64,000 nucleotides of DNA from JACVRW01 sp963811055 (GCA_963811055.1 CAWEPQ010000016.1:203463-267462), one strand, 5' to 3'. Positions 23,664-31,941 are shown, counted from the first letter of the stretch. Numbers and translations: made by a program. Notes: a model not told the origin generated them from the letters alone.

Positions 23664-25381
23664 GCGCCGACTATAGGCGCAAGGTCCACCCTTCCGCGTG
23701 GCGCTTCCACCCGCTCCACGGACACCTCGATCGGGTCACCCAGGCGAAGCACACGGCCGGACGACTCGGTCACCAGCGCGGTGCCGAACTCGTTCAGGGT
23801 CCACCACTCGCGCATCCGGCGCACGCCCATGAAGCCCTCGAAGCCGGCGTCGCCGAAGCGCACGAACGCGCCCTTCTCGATCAGCCCCACCACCTCGCCC
23901 TCGAAGGTCGGCTGCTCGCCGGGACCGGCCTCCGCCAGGCGCCGCTCGAGCAGGAAGGCGAGGCACACGTCGTCGGACTTGCGCTCGATCTGCATCGCTT
24001 CGCGCTCGAGCGCCGAGGTGTGCACCCCCAGCTCGTCCAGCTCCGACGCCGGTGTGGCCGTGTGGTCGATGCCGAGGCCCTGGAGCAGCGCGCGATGCGC
24101 CACCACGTCCGGATAGCGCCGGATCGGCGACGTGAAGTGCGTGTAGCGCGGGCTGGCCAGGCCGGCGTGTCCGAGGTTCCGCGGCGTGTAGAACGCCTGC
24201 TTGAGGGCGCGCAGCACGAGCACGCCGATGGCCCGGCGGTCGGGCGCCTCGCGCGCCACGACGCGGGACATCTCGGTGGCGGCGTCGGCGGCCTGCTGCG
24301 GCGTCATGTTCTTCGGCAATGGCGGGGTTGGGATGTCGAGGCTGGCCAGCTGGTCGGCCAGGAACTCCACAGACCGGGGCTCGGGGCGCTCGTGCACCCG
24401 GTACAGCGTGGGCAGCTTGCGGTCCTCGAGGTATCCGGCCACCTGCTCGTTGGCCAGCACCATCAGCGCCTCGATCAGGCGGTGGGACTCGGTCTGGTCC
24501 TCATGATGCACGCCCACCACGTGGCCCTCGCCGTCGAACTCGAACACCGGCTCGGGCGAGCCGATCGTGAGCGAGTCGCGCCGTGCGTGGAGTGCGAGGG
24601 CCACCTCGCGGGCCGCGTCGAGCGGCGCTGCCCAGGGCTCGGCGGCGCGCTCGCGCCCGGCGAACACCGCGTCCACCTGCCCATAGGTGAGGCGGGCGTC
24701 GCTGCGTATGCGCGACCGGTGGAACGCCACCTTGCGGACCTCGGCCCCCTCCATCTCGAGCTCGACGGTCACGGCCAGCTTCTCTTCGCCGGGGCGCAGC
24801 GAGCAGGCGCGGTTCGACAGCACCTCAGGCAGCATCGGCTCCACCGCCCCGGGCACGTACACGCTCGTGGCCCGGCGCAGGGCCTCGCGCTCCAGCGGCC
24901 CGCCGGGACGCAGGTAGGCGGTCACGTCGGCGATGTGGATCCACAGGCGCACGCGCCCGTTCTCCCGCGTGGCCGAGATTGCGTCGTCGAAGTCCTTGGC
25001 GTCGTCGGGATCGATCGTGAAGGTGGGCAGGTCGGCGAGGTCCACCCTGGCGTCGTCCGCGAAGGGCTCCTCGGTGGCCGCCACCGCCTCGGCCTCGGCC
25101 GAGCGCCCGTAGTTGCGGTGGAGGCCGCGCTCGAGCATCAGGCCCTCCACCACGTCGCGCGCGCGGTCGGGGCGGCCGAGCACGCGCACCACCCGCGCGC
25201 CGCGCTTGCCGGAGCCCACGAGCACGAGGTCGCCCGGTCCGGCTCCGCCGCGCTCCACGGCGGTGCGCGGACCCGGGCCGAAGAGCGGCTCGGCCACCAG
25301 GAAGCGGCCGCGCTTCTCGAGCACGGCCACCAGCGGGCCGTCCTCGCGGCGCGCGGCTCGCCGCGTGCCGGCAGCGCTCAC
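23660..25381 (-). CDS. RNB-family 3'-5' exoribonuclease (RNase R/II type)
   Basis: 573 residues, GTG start overlapping the protease stop. The RNB catalytic core is clear: TIDPDDAKDFDDAISA carries the Mg-binding aspartates, followed by LWIHIADVTAYL and HFTSPIRRYPDVVAHRALL. A C-terminal S1 RNA-binding domain reads FEGEVVGLIEKGAFVRFGDA. It is shorter than E. coli RNase R (813 residues), with reduced N-terminal cold-shock domains. RNase R degrades mRNAs released by trans-translation, and this gene is in the smpB operon, which supports that role here. Confidence 0.9.
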   Translation of the reverse strand: MSAAGTRRAARREDGPLVAVLEKRGRFLVAEPLFGPGPRTAVERGGAGPGDLVLVGSGKRGARVVRVLGRPDRARDVVEGLMLERGLHRNYGRSAEAEAVAATEEPFADDARVDLADLPTFTIDPDDAKDFDDAISATRENGRVRLWIHIADVTAYLRPGGPLEREALRRATSVYVPGAVEPMLPEVLSNRACSLRPGEEKLAVTVELEMEGAEVRKVAFHRSRIRSDARLTYGQVDAVFAGRERAAEPWAAPLDAAREVALALHARRDSLTIGSPEPVFEFDGEGHVVGVHHEDQTESHRLIEALMVLANEQVAGYLEDRKLPTLYRVHERPEPRSVEFLADQLASLDIPTPPLPKNMTPQQAADAATEMSRVVAREAPDRRAIGVLVLRALKQAFYTPRNLGHAGLASPRYTHFTSPIRRYPDVVAHRALLQGLGIDHTATPASELDELGVHTSALEREAMQIERKSDDVCLAFLLERRLAEAGPGEQPTFEGEVVGLIEKGAFVRFGDAGFEGFMGVRRMREWWTLNEFGTALVTESSGRVLRLGDPIEVSVERVEAPRGRVDLAPIVGA

Positions 25382-26550
25382 GGAGCTTGCCGCAGAACGG
25401 TGTCGAGCGCCGTGGGCAGGGCTTCGTCGCGCTTGGTGTCGGGGTCGTCCTTGGCCTTGACCTCGGGCTGTAGCCCCTTCGTGGTGATCGTCTTGCCGCC
25501 CGGCAGGTAGTAGTTGGCCACCGTCAGGTCGAGCACGCCGCCGTTCGAGAGGTCGATCACCTCCTGCACCAGGCCCTTGCCGTAGGTGCGCGTGCCCACC
25601 ACCGTCGCGCGCCCGCGGTCGCGGAGCGCCCCGGTCACGATCTCCGAGGCACTGGCGCTACCTCTGTCCACGAGCACCACCACCGGCACGTTGCCGGGGA
25701 TCGCGTCGCCCACGGCGTCCTCGCTGCGATTGGGGCGGTGGCGCCCGCGCACCGAAACGATGCGCCCGTCCTCGATGAAGATGCTCGACACCAGCACGGC
25801 CTCCGACAGCAGACCGCCCCCGTTGCCGCGCAGGTCCAGCACGATGCCGTCGACGCGCTTCTTCAGGAGCCGGTCCACCTGTTCCCTCACGAAGCCGTGC
25901 GCGCCTGAGCTGAACCCGGCCAGCCGAACGACTCCGACCTTGCGGCCGCCCCGCTCCACCACCCGGCCCTCGGCCACCGGTATCTCGATCCGCTCGCGCT
26001 TGACGCGCACGGTGCGCCGGTCGCCGTCACCGCCCGGCACCACGTCGAGGCTCACCGCCGTGCCCTCGGGGCCCTTGATCCGCGCGGTGGCCACCTCGCT
26101 GCTCACCCCGGCGATCGAGCGGCCGTTCACGCCCACGATCAGGTCGTCGCGCTGGATGCCGGCCTGCCGTGCCGGCGACGGATCGAACACCCGCAGCACG
26201 CGCAGGCCGCGCTTGTCCTCCTCCACGCTCATCCCCACACCCTCGAACTCGCCCTTGACCGACTCGCGGAACTGGCCGGCCTCCTTGGGGGTGAGGTAGT
26301 GCGAGAACTTGTCGTCGAGCGAATCGACCACGCCCTTGAGGGACGCGTCCTCGAGCCGGCTCGTCTTAACGGGCCGGTAGAAGTTGCCCTCGATCGTGTC
26401 GATCACCTCGGCCTTGAGCGCCCGGTTGTCGTCCACCAGCAGGTCGCGGACGGGATCGGGCAGCTTCTCCGGGTGGCCGCCCAGCCAGATGCCGGCGGCG
26501 AGCGTGACCAGGAGAGCTGCGATCAGGGACAGGATGCGAGAGGAGCTCAC
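25378..26550 (-). CDS. S41 family C-terminal processing protease
   Basis: 390 residues. One N-terminal membrane anchor or signal (ILSLIAALLVTLAAGIWLGG), then a PDZ domain (VLRVFDPSPARQAGIQRDDL) and the protease core. The Ser-Lys dyad is in DRGSASASEIVTG and RTYGKGLVQE. CtpA-type enzymes trim or degrade periplasmic or cell-wall-associated proteins. It is the first gene of a four-gene operon (ctp, RNase, secreted orf, smpB) linked by stop-start overlaps, a block often found next to ftsEX. Confidence 0.92.
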   Translation of the reverse strand: MSSSRILSLIAALLVTLAAGIWLGGHPEKLPDPVRDLLVDDNRALKAEVIDTIEGNFYRPVKTSRLEDASLKGVVDSLDDKFSHYLTPKEAGQFRESVKGEFEGVGMSVEEDKRGLRVLRVFDPSPARQAGIQRDDLIVGVNGRSIAGVSSEVATARIKGPEGTAVSLDVVPGGDGDRRTVRVKRERIEIPVAEGRVVERGGRKVGVVRLAGFSSGAHGFVREQVDRLLKKRVDGIVLDLRGNGGGLLSEAVLVSSIFIEDGRIVSVRGRHRPNRSEDAVGDAIPGNVPVVVLVDRGSASASEIVTGALRDRGRATVVGTRTYGKGLVQEVIDLSNGGVLDLTVANYYLPGGKTITTKGLQPEVKAKDDPDTKRDEALPTALDTVLRQAP

Positions 26551-26567
26551 GGCAGCGTTTCAGGGTA

Positions 26568-27059
26568 GTGAGACGGCTCGTCGATAAATTCCGCCAGGTG
26601 CTCCATCCCCAGCTCGCCTGGTACGTGGCCGGCCCCGCGCTCGGGCTCTGCGTGGTCGCCTGCCGCCTGCTCTTCAACGCCCGGCTGGGCGTGACCGGCG
26701 GCTACTCCGAGATCGTCGGACGAGTGCGAGACGGTGAGGCGACCTTCGACTGGCGCGGCTGCCTGCTGATCGGCGTGCTTCTCGGCGGCACCGTCTTCGC
26801 CGTCGCGGCCGGCGGGCAGGACTTCCATGGCTATGGCTGGCTCACCGAGAACCTCCACGGCTCCGCCCGGCTCGCCATCGCGCCCATCCTGGTGGTCTCC
26901 GGCGTGCTGATCGGCTACGGGGCGAAGCTCGCGGGAGGCTGCACCTCGGGCAACGGCCTGAGCGGTACCGCGATTCTCTCGCCGGCGGCCCTGTCCGCCA
27001 CCGCCACCTTCTTCGCGACCGCGATCGTCGTGAGCTTCATCACCGAGGCGCTGGTCTAG
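26568..27059 (+). CDS. YeeE/YedE-type sulfur transporter, first half
   Basis: 163 residues, GTG start. It has about four membrane helices, and the signature GAKLAGGCTSGNGLSG carries the conserved Cys and GNGLSG of YeeE/YedE thiosulfate/sulfur permeases. It is half-length and paired with the next gene, which starts directly after its stop. The pair would form a two-chain transporter. It is transcribed opposite to the surrounding ctp and ftsX genes. Confidence 0.88.
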   Translation: MRRLVDKFRQVLHPQLAWYVAGPALGLCVVACRLLFNARLGVTGGYSEIVGRVRDGEATFDWRGCLLIGVLLGGTVFAVAAGGQDFHGYGWLTENLHGSARLAIAPILVVSGVLIGYGAKLAGGCTSGNGLSGTAILSPAALSATATFFATAIVVSFITEALV

Positions 27060-27521
27060 ATGAGCTCGCGCGCCGCCGGCCTGGGCGTGGGCCTGATCTT
27101 CGGCATCGTGCTCTCCTGGAGCGGCATGACCAGTCCCGAGGTGATCCGGGAGGCGCTGCTGTTCCAGGACTCCTACCTGTTCCTGTTCTTCGGCTCGGCT
27201 GTGCTCGTGGGATCGGTGGGCGTCGCGCTCCTGCGCCGTAAGGGCACCCGCGCCCTGATCACGGGAGGGCCGGTCGGGTGGGTGGCCGAGCGACCCGCCC
27301 GCCGCCACATCGCCGGAAGCCTGATCTTCGGCGTCGGCTGGGGGATCTCCAATGCCTGCCCGGGACCGGTGGCCACACAGGTCGGCCAGGGCATCGCGTG
27401 GGGGCTGTGCACCCTCGCCGGGATCCTGCTGGGCGTCTACCTGTTCGTGCGCCGGAGCGAGGAGACCGAGCCCGCCACCGACCGCCTAGCGCCTAGACCC
27501 GCAGGAAGCGTCGCAGCGTGA
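27060..27521 (+). CDS. YeeE/YedE-type sulfur transporter, second half (DUF6691-like)
   Basis: 153 residues. It begins on the base after the preceding stop. About four membrane helices include the conserved GVGWGISNACPGPVATQVGQ with a Cys-Pro-Gly motif. Two-gene YeeE/YedE pairs move reduced sulfur species, often next to rhodanese or sulfur-oxidation genes; none is present here. Its 3' end overlaps the convergent ftsX gene by 29 bp. Confidence 0.88.
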   Translation: MSSRAAGLGVGLIFGIVLSWSGMTSPEVIREALLFQDSYLFLFFGSAVLVGSVGVALLRRKGTRALITGGPVGWVAERPARRHIAGSLIFGVGWGISNACPGPVATQVGQGIAWGLCTLAGILLGVYLFVRRSEETEPATDRLAPRPAGSVAA

Positions 27522-28392
27522 TGCCGCTGCCGATCGCCGACACGGCGATCGACGCGAACATCAGTACCACCACGAGCAGCGTGAAGTCGATCGTGTCCGG
27601 ACCGGCGAGCAGAGCGAAGCGATCCGAGAGCGGATCGATGAAGGTCTCCTTGGCGATCGTCAGCAGCAGCACGGCGAGCAGCCCGCCGAAGAAGCCCACG
27701 ATCACCCCCTCGATCACGAACGGCCAGCGGATGAACCAGTTGGTGGCACCCACCAGCTTCATCACCTCGACCTCGCGCCGGCGGGCGAACACCGAGAGCC
27801 GGATGGTGTTGGCGATCAGCGCGATCGACGCGAAGATGAGCAGCGCCGCAAGCCCCGCGGTGAGCGCCTTCACGAGGCCGGTGGCGGACAGGATCTTGTC
27901 CGTGTCCTCCTCGCGGTTGCGCACCTCGTCGATGGCCTCGAGCCCCGGCTGCCCGGCGACCGTGAGCGAGCTGACGACCGAGGCGAGCTTGTCGGGATCG
28001 TCAGGGGTCACGCGGAAGGACGCCGGCAGCGGGTTGGTGCCGAGCAGCTCGGCACCTGCCTCGAAGGCCTCAGGATTCTTCTCGCGAGCGTTCTCGAGCG
28101 CCTCGGCCTTGGAGATGAACTCCACGGACTTCACGCCGTCGGTGCCCTCGAGCGCGGAGCGCAGCTGGTCCTGCTGCGTCTGAGTGGCGGACTCCTTCAC
28201 GTACACGTCCGCCACCACGCGGCTGCGCACCTCGTTGGCGGTGCCGGTGGTGGCCTGCACCACCGGGATGAACACGCCGAGCACGAGCGCGGTGAGCAGC
28301 ACGGTGAGAAGCGCCGCCAGCGCCGGGGCGGAGCTGCGGCGGAGGCCGCGGAGGGCCTCCTTGAGGAAGAAGCTGAACGGCACGGGCCTCAA
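27493..28392 (-). CDS. ftsX: Cell division protein FtsX
   Basis: 299 residues. Four membrane helices: one near the N terminus, an extracellular domain of about 140 residues (VRSRVVADVYVKE onward), then three. The conserved cytoplasmic turn RREVEVMKLVGATNWFIRWP follows. With FtsE it transmits ATP hydrolysis to peptidoglycan hydrolases at the septum. The start is either TTG at 28392 (TTGA overlap with the ftsE stop) or GTG at 28383, which begins nearer the typical FSFFLKEALRGL. Confidence 0.93.
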   Translation of the reverse strand: MRPVPFSFFLKEALRGLRRSSAPALAALLTVLLTALVLGVFIPVVQATTGTANEVRSRVVADVYVKESATQTQQDQLRSALEGTDGVKSVEFISKAEALENAREKNPEAFEAGAELLGTNPLPASFRVTPDDPDKLASVVSSLTVAGQPGLEAIDEVRNREEDTDKILSATGLVKALTAGLAALLIFASIALIANTIRLSVFARRREVEVMKLVGATNWFIRWPFVIEGVIVGFFGGLLAVLLLTIAKETFIDPLSDRFALLAGPDTIDFTLLVVVLMFASIAVSAIGSGITLRRFLRV

Positions 28393-29219
28393 TTGGGGTG
28401 CCCCTCGTCGCCGAGCCCGAGCTCGCCGCGCAGGCGCACCGCGAACTCCGTGGTGGACTCGTCGGGGCGGTACAGGCCGGACAGCTCGTCGCGGATGATC
28501 CGGCCCTCGCGCAGCTCCACCACGCGGCGGCGCATCTTGTCCACCATCTGGCTGTCGTGGGTGGCCACAACGACGGTGGTGCCGGCGCGGTTGATCCGGT
28601 AGATCAGCTGCATGATCCCGATGGAGGTCTCGGGGTCGAGGTTGCCGGTGGGCTCGTCGGCCAGCAGCAGCGGCGGGTGGTTCACGAAGGCGCGCGCGAT
28701 CGACACGCGCTGCTGCTCACCGCCGGACAGCTCGTCCGGGTAGTTGTGCAGCTTGGTGGACAGACCGACCAGTCGCAGGATGTCGGGCACCTTGCGCCGG
28801 ATCTCCTGGCGCGTCTCGCCGATCACCTGGAGCGAGTACGCGACGTTGTCGTAGATCGTGCGGTTGGGGAGCAGCTTGTAGTCCTGGAACACCACGCCGA
28901 TGTTGCGGCGCAGGTACGGCACTCGCGCGCGCGGCATGCCCACCAGCTCGCGGCCGGCGATCAGGATCTCGCCCTTGCTCGGCTCGAGCTCCTTCATCAG
29001 CAGCCGGATGCAGGTGGACTTGCCGCAGCCCGTTGGGCCCACGAGGAAGACGAACTCGCCCCTGCCGATTCGCATGGAGGCACCGTCGAGCCCGACGGAG
29101 CCACCGCCGTAGACCTTGCTCACGTCCCTGAACTCGACGACCGGGATGTTCGGGTCGGAGGGCCGCCGCGCCCGCGGGCGCGTCTGTTCGGTGCGGACCG
29201 AAGCCATGCGGACGTCCAT
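28389..29219 (-). CDS. ftsE: Cell division ATP-binding protein FtsE
   Basis: About 276 residues from ATG at 29219 (AGGGG about 12 bp upstream); ATG at 29207 is an alternative. ABC-type ATPase with Walker A GPTGCGKST, Q-loop VVFQDYKLLP, signature LSGGEQQRV, Walker B LLLADEPTGN and the H-loop VVVATHD. A roughly 20-residue basic N-terminal tail precedes the family core and a 15-20 residue C-terminal extension follows. It forms a complex with FtsX. The usual upstream neighbour prfB is absent from this window. Confidence 0.95.
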   Translation of the reverse strand: MDVRMASVRTEQTRPRARRPSDPNIPVVEFRDVSKVYGGGSVGLDGASMRIGRGEFVFLVGPTGCGKSTCIRLLMKELEPSKGEILIAGRELVGMPRARVPYLRRNIGVVFQDYKLLPNRTIYDNVAYSLQVIGETRQEIRRKVPDILRLVGLSTKLHNYPDELSGGEQQRVSIARAFVNHPPLLLADEPTGNLDPETSIGIMQLIYRINRAGTTVVVATHDSQMVDKMRRRVVELREGRIIRDELSGLYRPDESTTEFAVRLRGELGLGDEGHPN

Positions 29220-29248
29220 TGATAGCGAAAACCCCTGCTCAGAAGCGC

Positions 29249-29270
29249 AGGTGCACGCGTTTCTGCACCT
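29249..29270. other. Perfect hairpin between the RibD-like gene and ftsE
   Basis: AGGTGCA and TGCACCT form a perfect 7-bp inverted repeat with an 8-nt loop, just after the stop of the upstream gene (29272) and about 30 bp before ftsE. No strong T-run follows, so it is either a weak terminator, an RNA-processing hairpin or an operator for ftsEX. Confidence 0.4.
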
Positions 29271-29271
29271 C

Positions 29272-30006
29272 TCAGCGGGAAATACGCCAGCGCGAGTAGA
29301 GCTCGCCGCCGCCCTCCGCGAGGGACACCAGCTCGAGCTCCGCGGGCTCCACGAGCTCGCGTCCCGCCACGATCGTGAGCGCCGCGGCCCCGCCCAGCAG
29401 CTTCGGATGCAGCGTGAGGAAAAGCTCGTCCACCAGACCCGCGGCGAGCAGGAACGAGTTGAGCGTGGGGCCGCCCTCACACAGCACCGACCTGATCCCG
29501 TGCTCGGAGCGCAGGCGCGCCATCAGGAGCGGCAGATCGTCGCCCACCCGCTCGTAGGTCACGTGCTCGCCCAGGCCGGGGAGCGTCTCCTCGGACGCGG
29601 TGGCGATCACCACCGGCTGGTCCGGGTCGTTGAGCAGCGGCAGGTCGACGGGGAGGTCGAGCCGCCCTGAGACCACCACCGCGAGCGGCACGGGCCGCGG
29701 TCCCTCCGCCTCGCGCTTCGCCCGCAGCTCGGGCGTCTTGGTCACGGTGCCGTAGCGCTCGGCGCGCACCGTGCCCGCCCCCACCATCACGGCGTCGGCC
29801 TGGGTCCGCAGGTGATGGAAGAGCTCGCGGTCGAGCTCGGTGGAGATGCCGCGGGTGCGCCAGTCCATCGCGGCCTTCCCGTCGAGGGTGGAGACCATGT
29901 TGAGCGCGACATAGGGACGCGCGTCCGGCGCGCGGTCGCTCAGCCGCAGCCCCGACGCGAGCCGATCGGGCGAGGTCTCCCGTAGCTCGGGCACGAGCAG
30001 GCGCAC
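29272..30006 (-). CDS. Dihydrofolate-reductase-fold (RibD C-terminal domain) reductase
   Basis: 244 residues, GTG start. It has the fold of the reductase half of RibD: RPYVALNMVSTLDGKAAMD near the N terminus, GAGTVRAERYGT, VLCEGGPTLNSFLL and DELFLTLHPKLLGG. The NADPH-binding GGPTLN motif is intact. No deaminase domain is present. Such stand-alone proteins may reduce a riboflavin precursor or another pteridine-like substrate. It lies upstream of ftsEX on the same strand without obvious functional connection. Confidence 0.85.
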   Translation of the reverse strand: MRLLVPELRETSPDRLASGLRLSDRAPDARPYVALNMVSTLDGKAAMDWRTRGISTELDRELFHHLRTQADAVMVGAGTVRAERYGTVTKTPELRAKREAEGPRPVPLAVVVSGRLDLPVDLPLLNDPDQPVVIATASEETLPGLGEHVTYERVGDDLPLLMARLRSEHGIRSVLCEGGPTLNSFLLAAGLVDELFLTLHPKLLGGAAALTIVAGRELVEPAELELVSLAEGGGELYSRWRISR

Positions 30007-30036
30007 GGCGGGCAGCCTAGAAGGTCGCGGGTGCCC

Positions 30037-30219
30037 CTAGTGGATTTCGAGCGTCTCGAGCCAGCTGTCCTCCTTCGACCAGACGTGCGTCTTCCCGCAG
30101 CGCAGGCAGAGCATCCCGTAGTCCCGGAGGGTGGCGTCCTCGTACACCGCCACGTCCATCTGGAGGCCCGTGTAGACGGGCTCCCCGTCCGTCGGGCATT
30201 TGATCACCACGAAGCCCAT
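30037..30219 (-). CDS. Small zinc-ribbon-like protein
   Basis: 60 residues from ATG at 30219 (MGFVVIKCPTDGEPVYTG), preceded by GAGGGGAT. Cysteines in KCPTD and the CLRC pair could bind zinc. It is compact with aromatic and acidic residues at the end (VWSKEDSWLETLEIH). No known function. It is divergent from the XRE regulator gene and shares its control region with the twin operators. Confidence 0.65.
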   Translation of the reverse strand: MGFVVIKCPTDGEPVYTGLQMDVAVYEDATLRDYGMLCLRCGKTHVWSKEDSWLETLEIH

Positions 30220-30267
30220 GCGATCCCCTCGCTCATGCTCAACGAGTTTCGAGCAAAGTGGAGCGCG

Positions 30268-30285
30268 TGTCAAGTCACCTTGACA
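30268..30285. promoter_or_regulatory. XRE operator, upstream copy
   Basis: TGTCAAG-TCAC-CTTGACA is a perfect 7-bp inverted repeat with a 4-bp spacer. The right arm includes TTGACA, used as the -35 of the downstream promoter. It is one of two near-identical sites with centres 27 bp apart. Confidence 0.8.
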
Positions 30286-30308
30286 AGTTTCTGGTGTCAA
30301 GCTAACTT
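30280..30308 (+). promoter_or_regulatory. Promoter of the XRE gene, overlapped by both operators
   Basis: A consensus -35 TTGACA (30280-30285) and a -10 TAACTT (30303-30308) are separated by exactly 17 bp. The -35 lies inside operator 1 and the -10 inside operator 2. The predicted transcription start, about 30315, is 2 bp before the ATG at 30317, so the mRNA is nearly leaderless. Binding of the repressor should block the promoter completely. Confidence 0.7.
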
Positions 30309-30312
30309 GACA
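30295..30312. promoter_or_regulatory. XRE operator, downstream copy
   Basis: TGTCAAG-CTAA-CTTGACA is a perfect 7-bp inverted repeat. Arms are identical to the upstream copy and only the spacer differs. It ends 4 bp before the regulator ATG. Confidence 0.8.
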
Positions 30313-30316
30313 AACG

Positions 30317-30526
30317 ATGCTCAACGACGTTCGTGAGCTACGCGGCGGACGCGGCCTCTCACAGGCCGCGCTGGGCGAGGCGATGGGCGTGTCACGGCAG
30401 ACGATCAACGCGATCGAGACCGGCCGCTACATGCCCTCCCTACCCCTGGCCATAGCCCTGGCTCGCTACTTCGATGCAAGCGTCGAGGCAATGTTCCACC
30501 CCGAATCCGGAGACAATCGACGATGA
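30317..30526 (+). CDS. XRE-family helix-turn-helix regulator
   Basis: 69 residues, a bare DNA-binding domain. The five-helix XRE fold shows LSQAALGEAMGVSRQTINAI, then ETGRYMPSLPLAIALARYF and a short tail. Small regulators of this kind (YozG/BH-type) usually pair with a membrane protein gene, as here. The twin palindromes directly upstream are its probable operators, giving tight autoregulation. It overlaps the next gene by 4 bp (ATGA). Confidence 0.88.
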   Translation: MLNDVRELRGGRGLSQAALGEAMGVSRQTINAIETGRYMPSLPLAIALARYFDASVEAMFHPESGDNRR

Positions 30527-30909
30527 CCCACACCATGCACTCACCCCGCTACCAACTCCTGTTCATGCTCGCCATCGCCGCGGCCACGACCGCCGCCTTC
30601 TGGGCATCCCAGGGGCCCGATGCAGCGATCGGCCCCGGCGTCGTGATCGGTGGATTCGCCCTACTCGTTTACTTCGGGCGCCGCCGCAGCGACACGCTCG
30701 AGGTCATGAGCGGCATCGGCGACGAGCGCACTCGGGCGCTCTACACCCGAGCCGTGGCGCTCACCGGCACCGTGCTCTCGCTCGTGCTGCCGGGCTGGTG
30801 GCTCGTGACGGTGGCCCTCGGAGACCCAAACGAGACGCTCGCGCTCGTGTCCGGGCTCTTCGGTCTCACCTTCATCGGCTCGGTCGCGCTGCTCGCGCGG
30901 CGCGGCTGA
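30523..30909 (+). CDS. Four-helix membrane protein paired with the XRE regulator
   Basis: 128 residues with about four membrane helices in two pairs (LLFMLAIAAATTAAFWASQG; AIGPGVVIGGFALLVYFG; a second pair after residue 80). A short cytoplasmic segment with DERTRALYTRAVALT sits between the pairs, resembling DUF2178-like partners of XRE regulators. Function unknown. It is translationally coupled to the regulator, so the pair is probably a small stress or signal-sensing unit. Confidence 0.8.
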   Translation: MTHTMHSPRYQLLFMLAIAAATTAAFWASQGPDAAIGPGVVIGGFALLVYFGRRRSDTLEVMSGIGDERTRALYTRAVALTGTVLSLVLPGWWLVTVALGDPNETLALVSGLFGLTFIGSVALLARRG

Positions 30910-30910
30910 C

Positions 30911-31939
30911 CTAGTTCGCGCGAATCAGGCAGTACCCGGGGAACTCGAAGTTCGCCGAGTTGAGGCCGCGGCCGGCGCGGTAGATGCCGCCGTCCGAGGG
31001 ACGCTCCATCACGAACGCGTTCTCCACGCCGCAGCACTCGGTGCGCTGGTTCACGCGCGCCCTGCGGGCCACCACCTGGAGCAGGCCCGCCGCGGCGCGC
31101 CGCCCGTGGGCATCGGTGCGGAAGCGCGACCGGCCGCGGTTGCCCACCACCCAGCGCGGGCGGAGCAGCGTCCGCTTGTCGCCCTTGCAGTAGGAGTCCC
31201 AGCCGGCCGGATCCATCGGCCCGCAGGCGAACGCCTTGTTGAAGACGATCCGCTCGGGTGAGGCAGGGTCGAACTGCGTGATCGCGTTGTCGATCGCGAA
31301 CGCCGGCCGGGCGCGGAACGCTCCGCCCACGTCGACTGCCGTGGCCCACTCCTCGTACACCGACCTGCAGGATGGATCGGGCAGCAGCCGCATACGGGCG
31401 CGCATCCGGGCCCCGGGACAGTTGGCCACGGCGGCGCCGAAGTCCGCCATCACCCGCGTGTGCGCGAGGAGCCGGTCGCGGCGAAACAGCCACATCTCCA
31501 GCGAGTGGAAGCGCACGGTCCCGCGTCGCGGGGAGCCGGAGCCCTGATGCAGCACCACCATGAAGGACAGTCCCTTGCGGTCGTCGTTGACGACGAAGAC
31601 CTTGAAGCCGGCGTGCGGCTCGTCGCTGTCCGCGAACGCGCCGATCGGGCCGAACGCGGGCATCCCGGTGCGCCGGAACATCCGGAACGCGTGCGGGTCC
31701 GAGCCGTGCTCGTGCCCGAACGCGCAGTGGTGGCGGGGATCGACCGGCGGGTGCCAGGTGGCCCAGGTGCGCCCGCCCCGGCGCACCGAATAGCGGTCGT
31801 GCACCCAGGCCGCGCAGACCGGAGTGCCGTCCGGGGCGCTCGCCTTCGTGTGGTCCACCGGGTCACGCCCAGCGCCGCCGGCCGCGGCCGAGCCGGGCAG
31901 GCACGCCAGGGCGAGAGTGAGCGCCAGAGTGCGTCGCAC
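30911..31939 (-). CDS. Secreted hypothetical protein downstream of nadA
   Basis: 342 residues from GTG at 31939, 2 bp after the nadA stop. A signal peptide is evident (RRTLALTLALACLPGSAAA). The mature protein is rich in His, Trp and Cys: TWHPPVDPRHHCAFGHEHGS near the N terminus and SYCKGDKRTLLRP, RTECCGVENAF and FEFPGYCLIR later. The His/Cys pattern suggests metal binding or disulfides, but no family is recognised. The nadA coupling may be only transcriptional. Confidence 0.75.
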   Translation of the reverse strand: MRRTLALTLALACLPGSAAAGGAGRDPVDHTKASAPDGTPVCAAWVHDRYSVRRGGRTWATWHPPVDPRHHCAFGHEHGSDPHAFRMFRRTGMPAFGPIGAFADSDEPHAGFKVFVVNDDRKGLSFMVVLHQGSGSPRRGTVRFHSLEMWLFRRDRLLAHTRVMADFGAAVANCPGARMRARMRLLPDPSCRSVYEEWATAVDVGGAFRARPAFAIDNAITQFDPASPERIVFNKAFACGPMDPAGWDSYCKGDKRTLLRPRWVVGNRGRSRFRTDAHGRRAAAGLLQVVARRARVNQRTECCGVENAFVMERPSDGGIYRAGRGLNSANFEFPGYCLIRAN

Positions 31940-31941
31940 CG

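Noticed and set aside
29272..30006. A folA dihydrofolate reductase gene.
   Set aside because: The conserved segments match the RibD C-terminal reductase family, not the FolA substrate and cofactor motifs.
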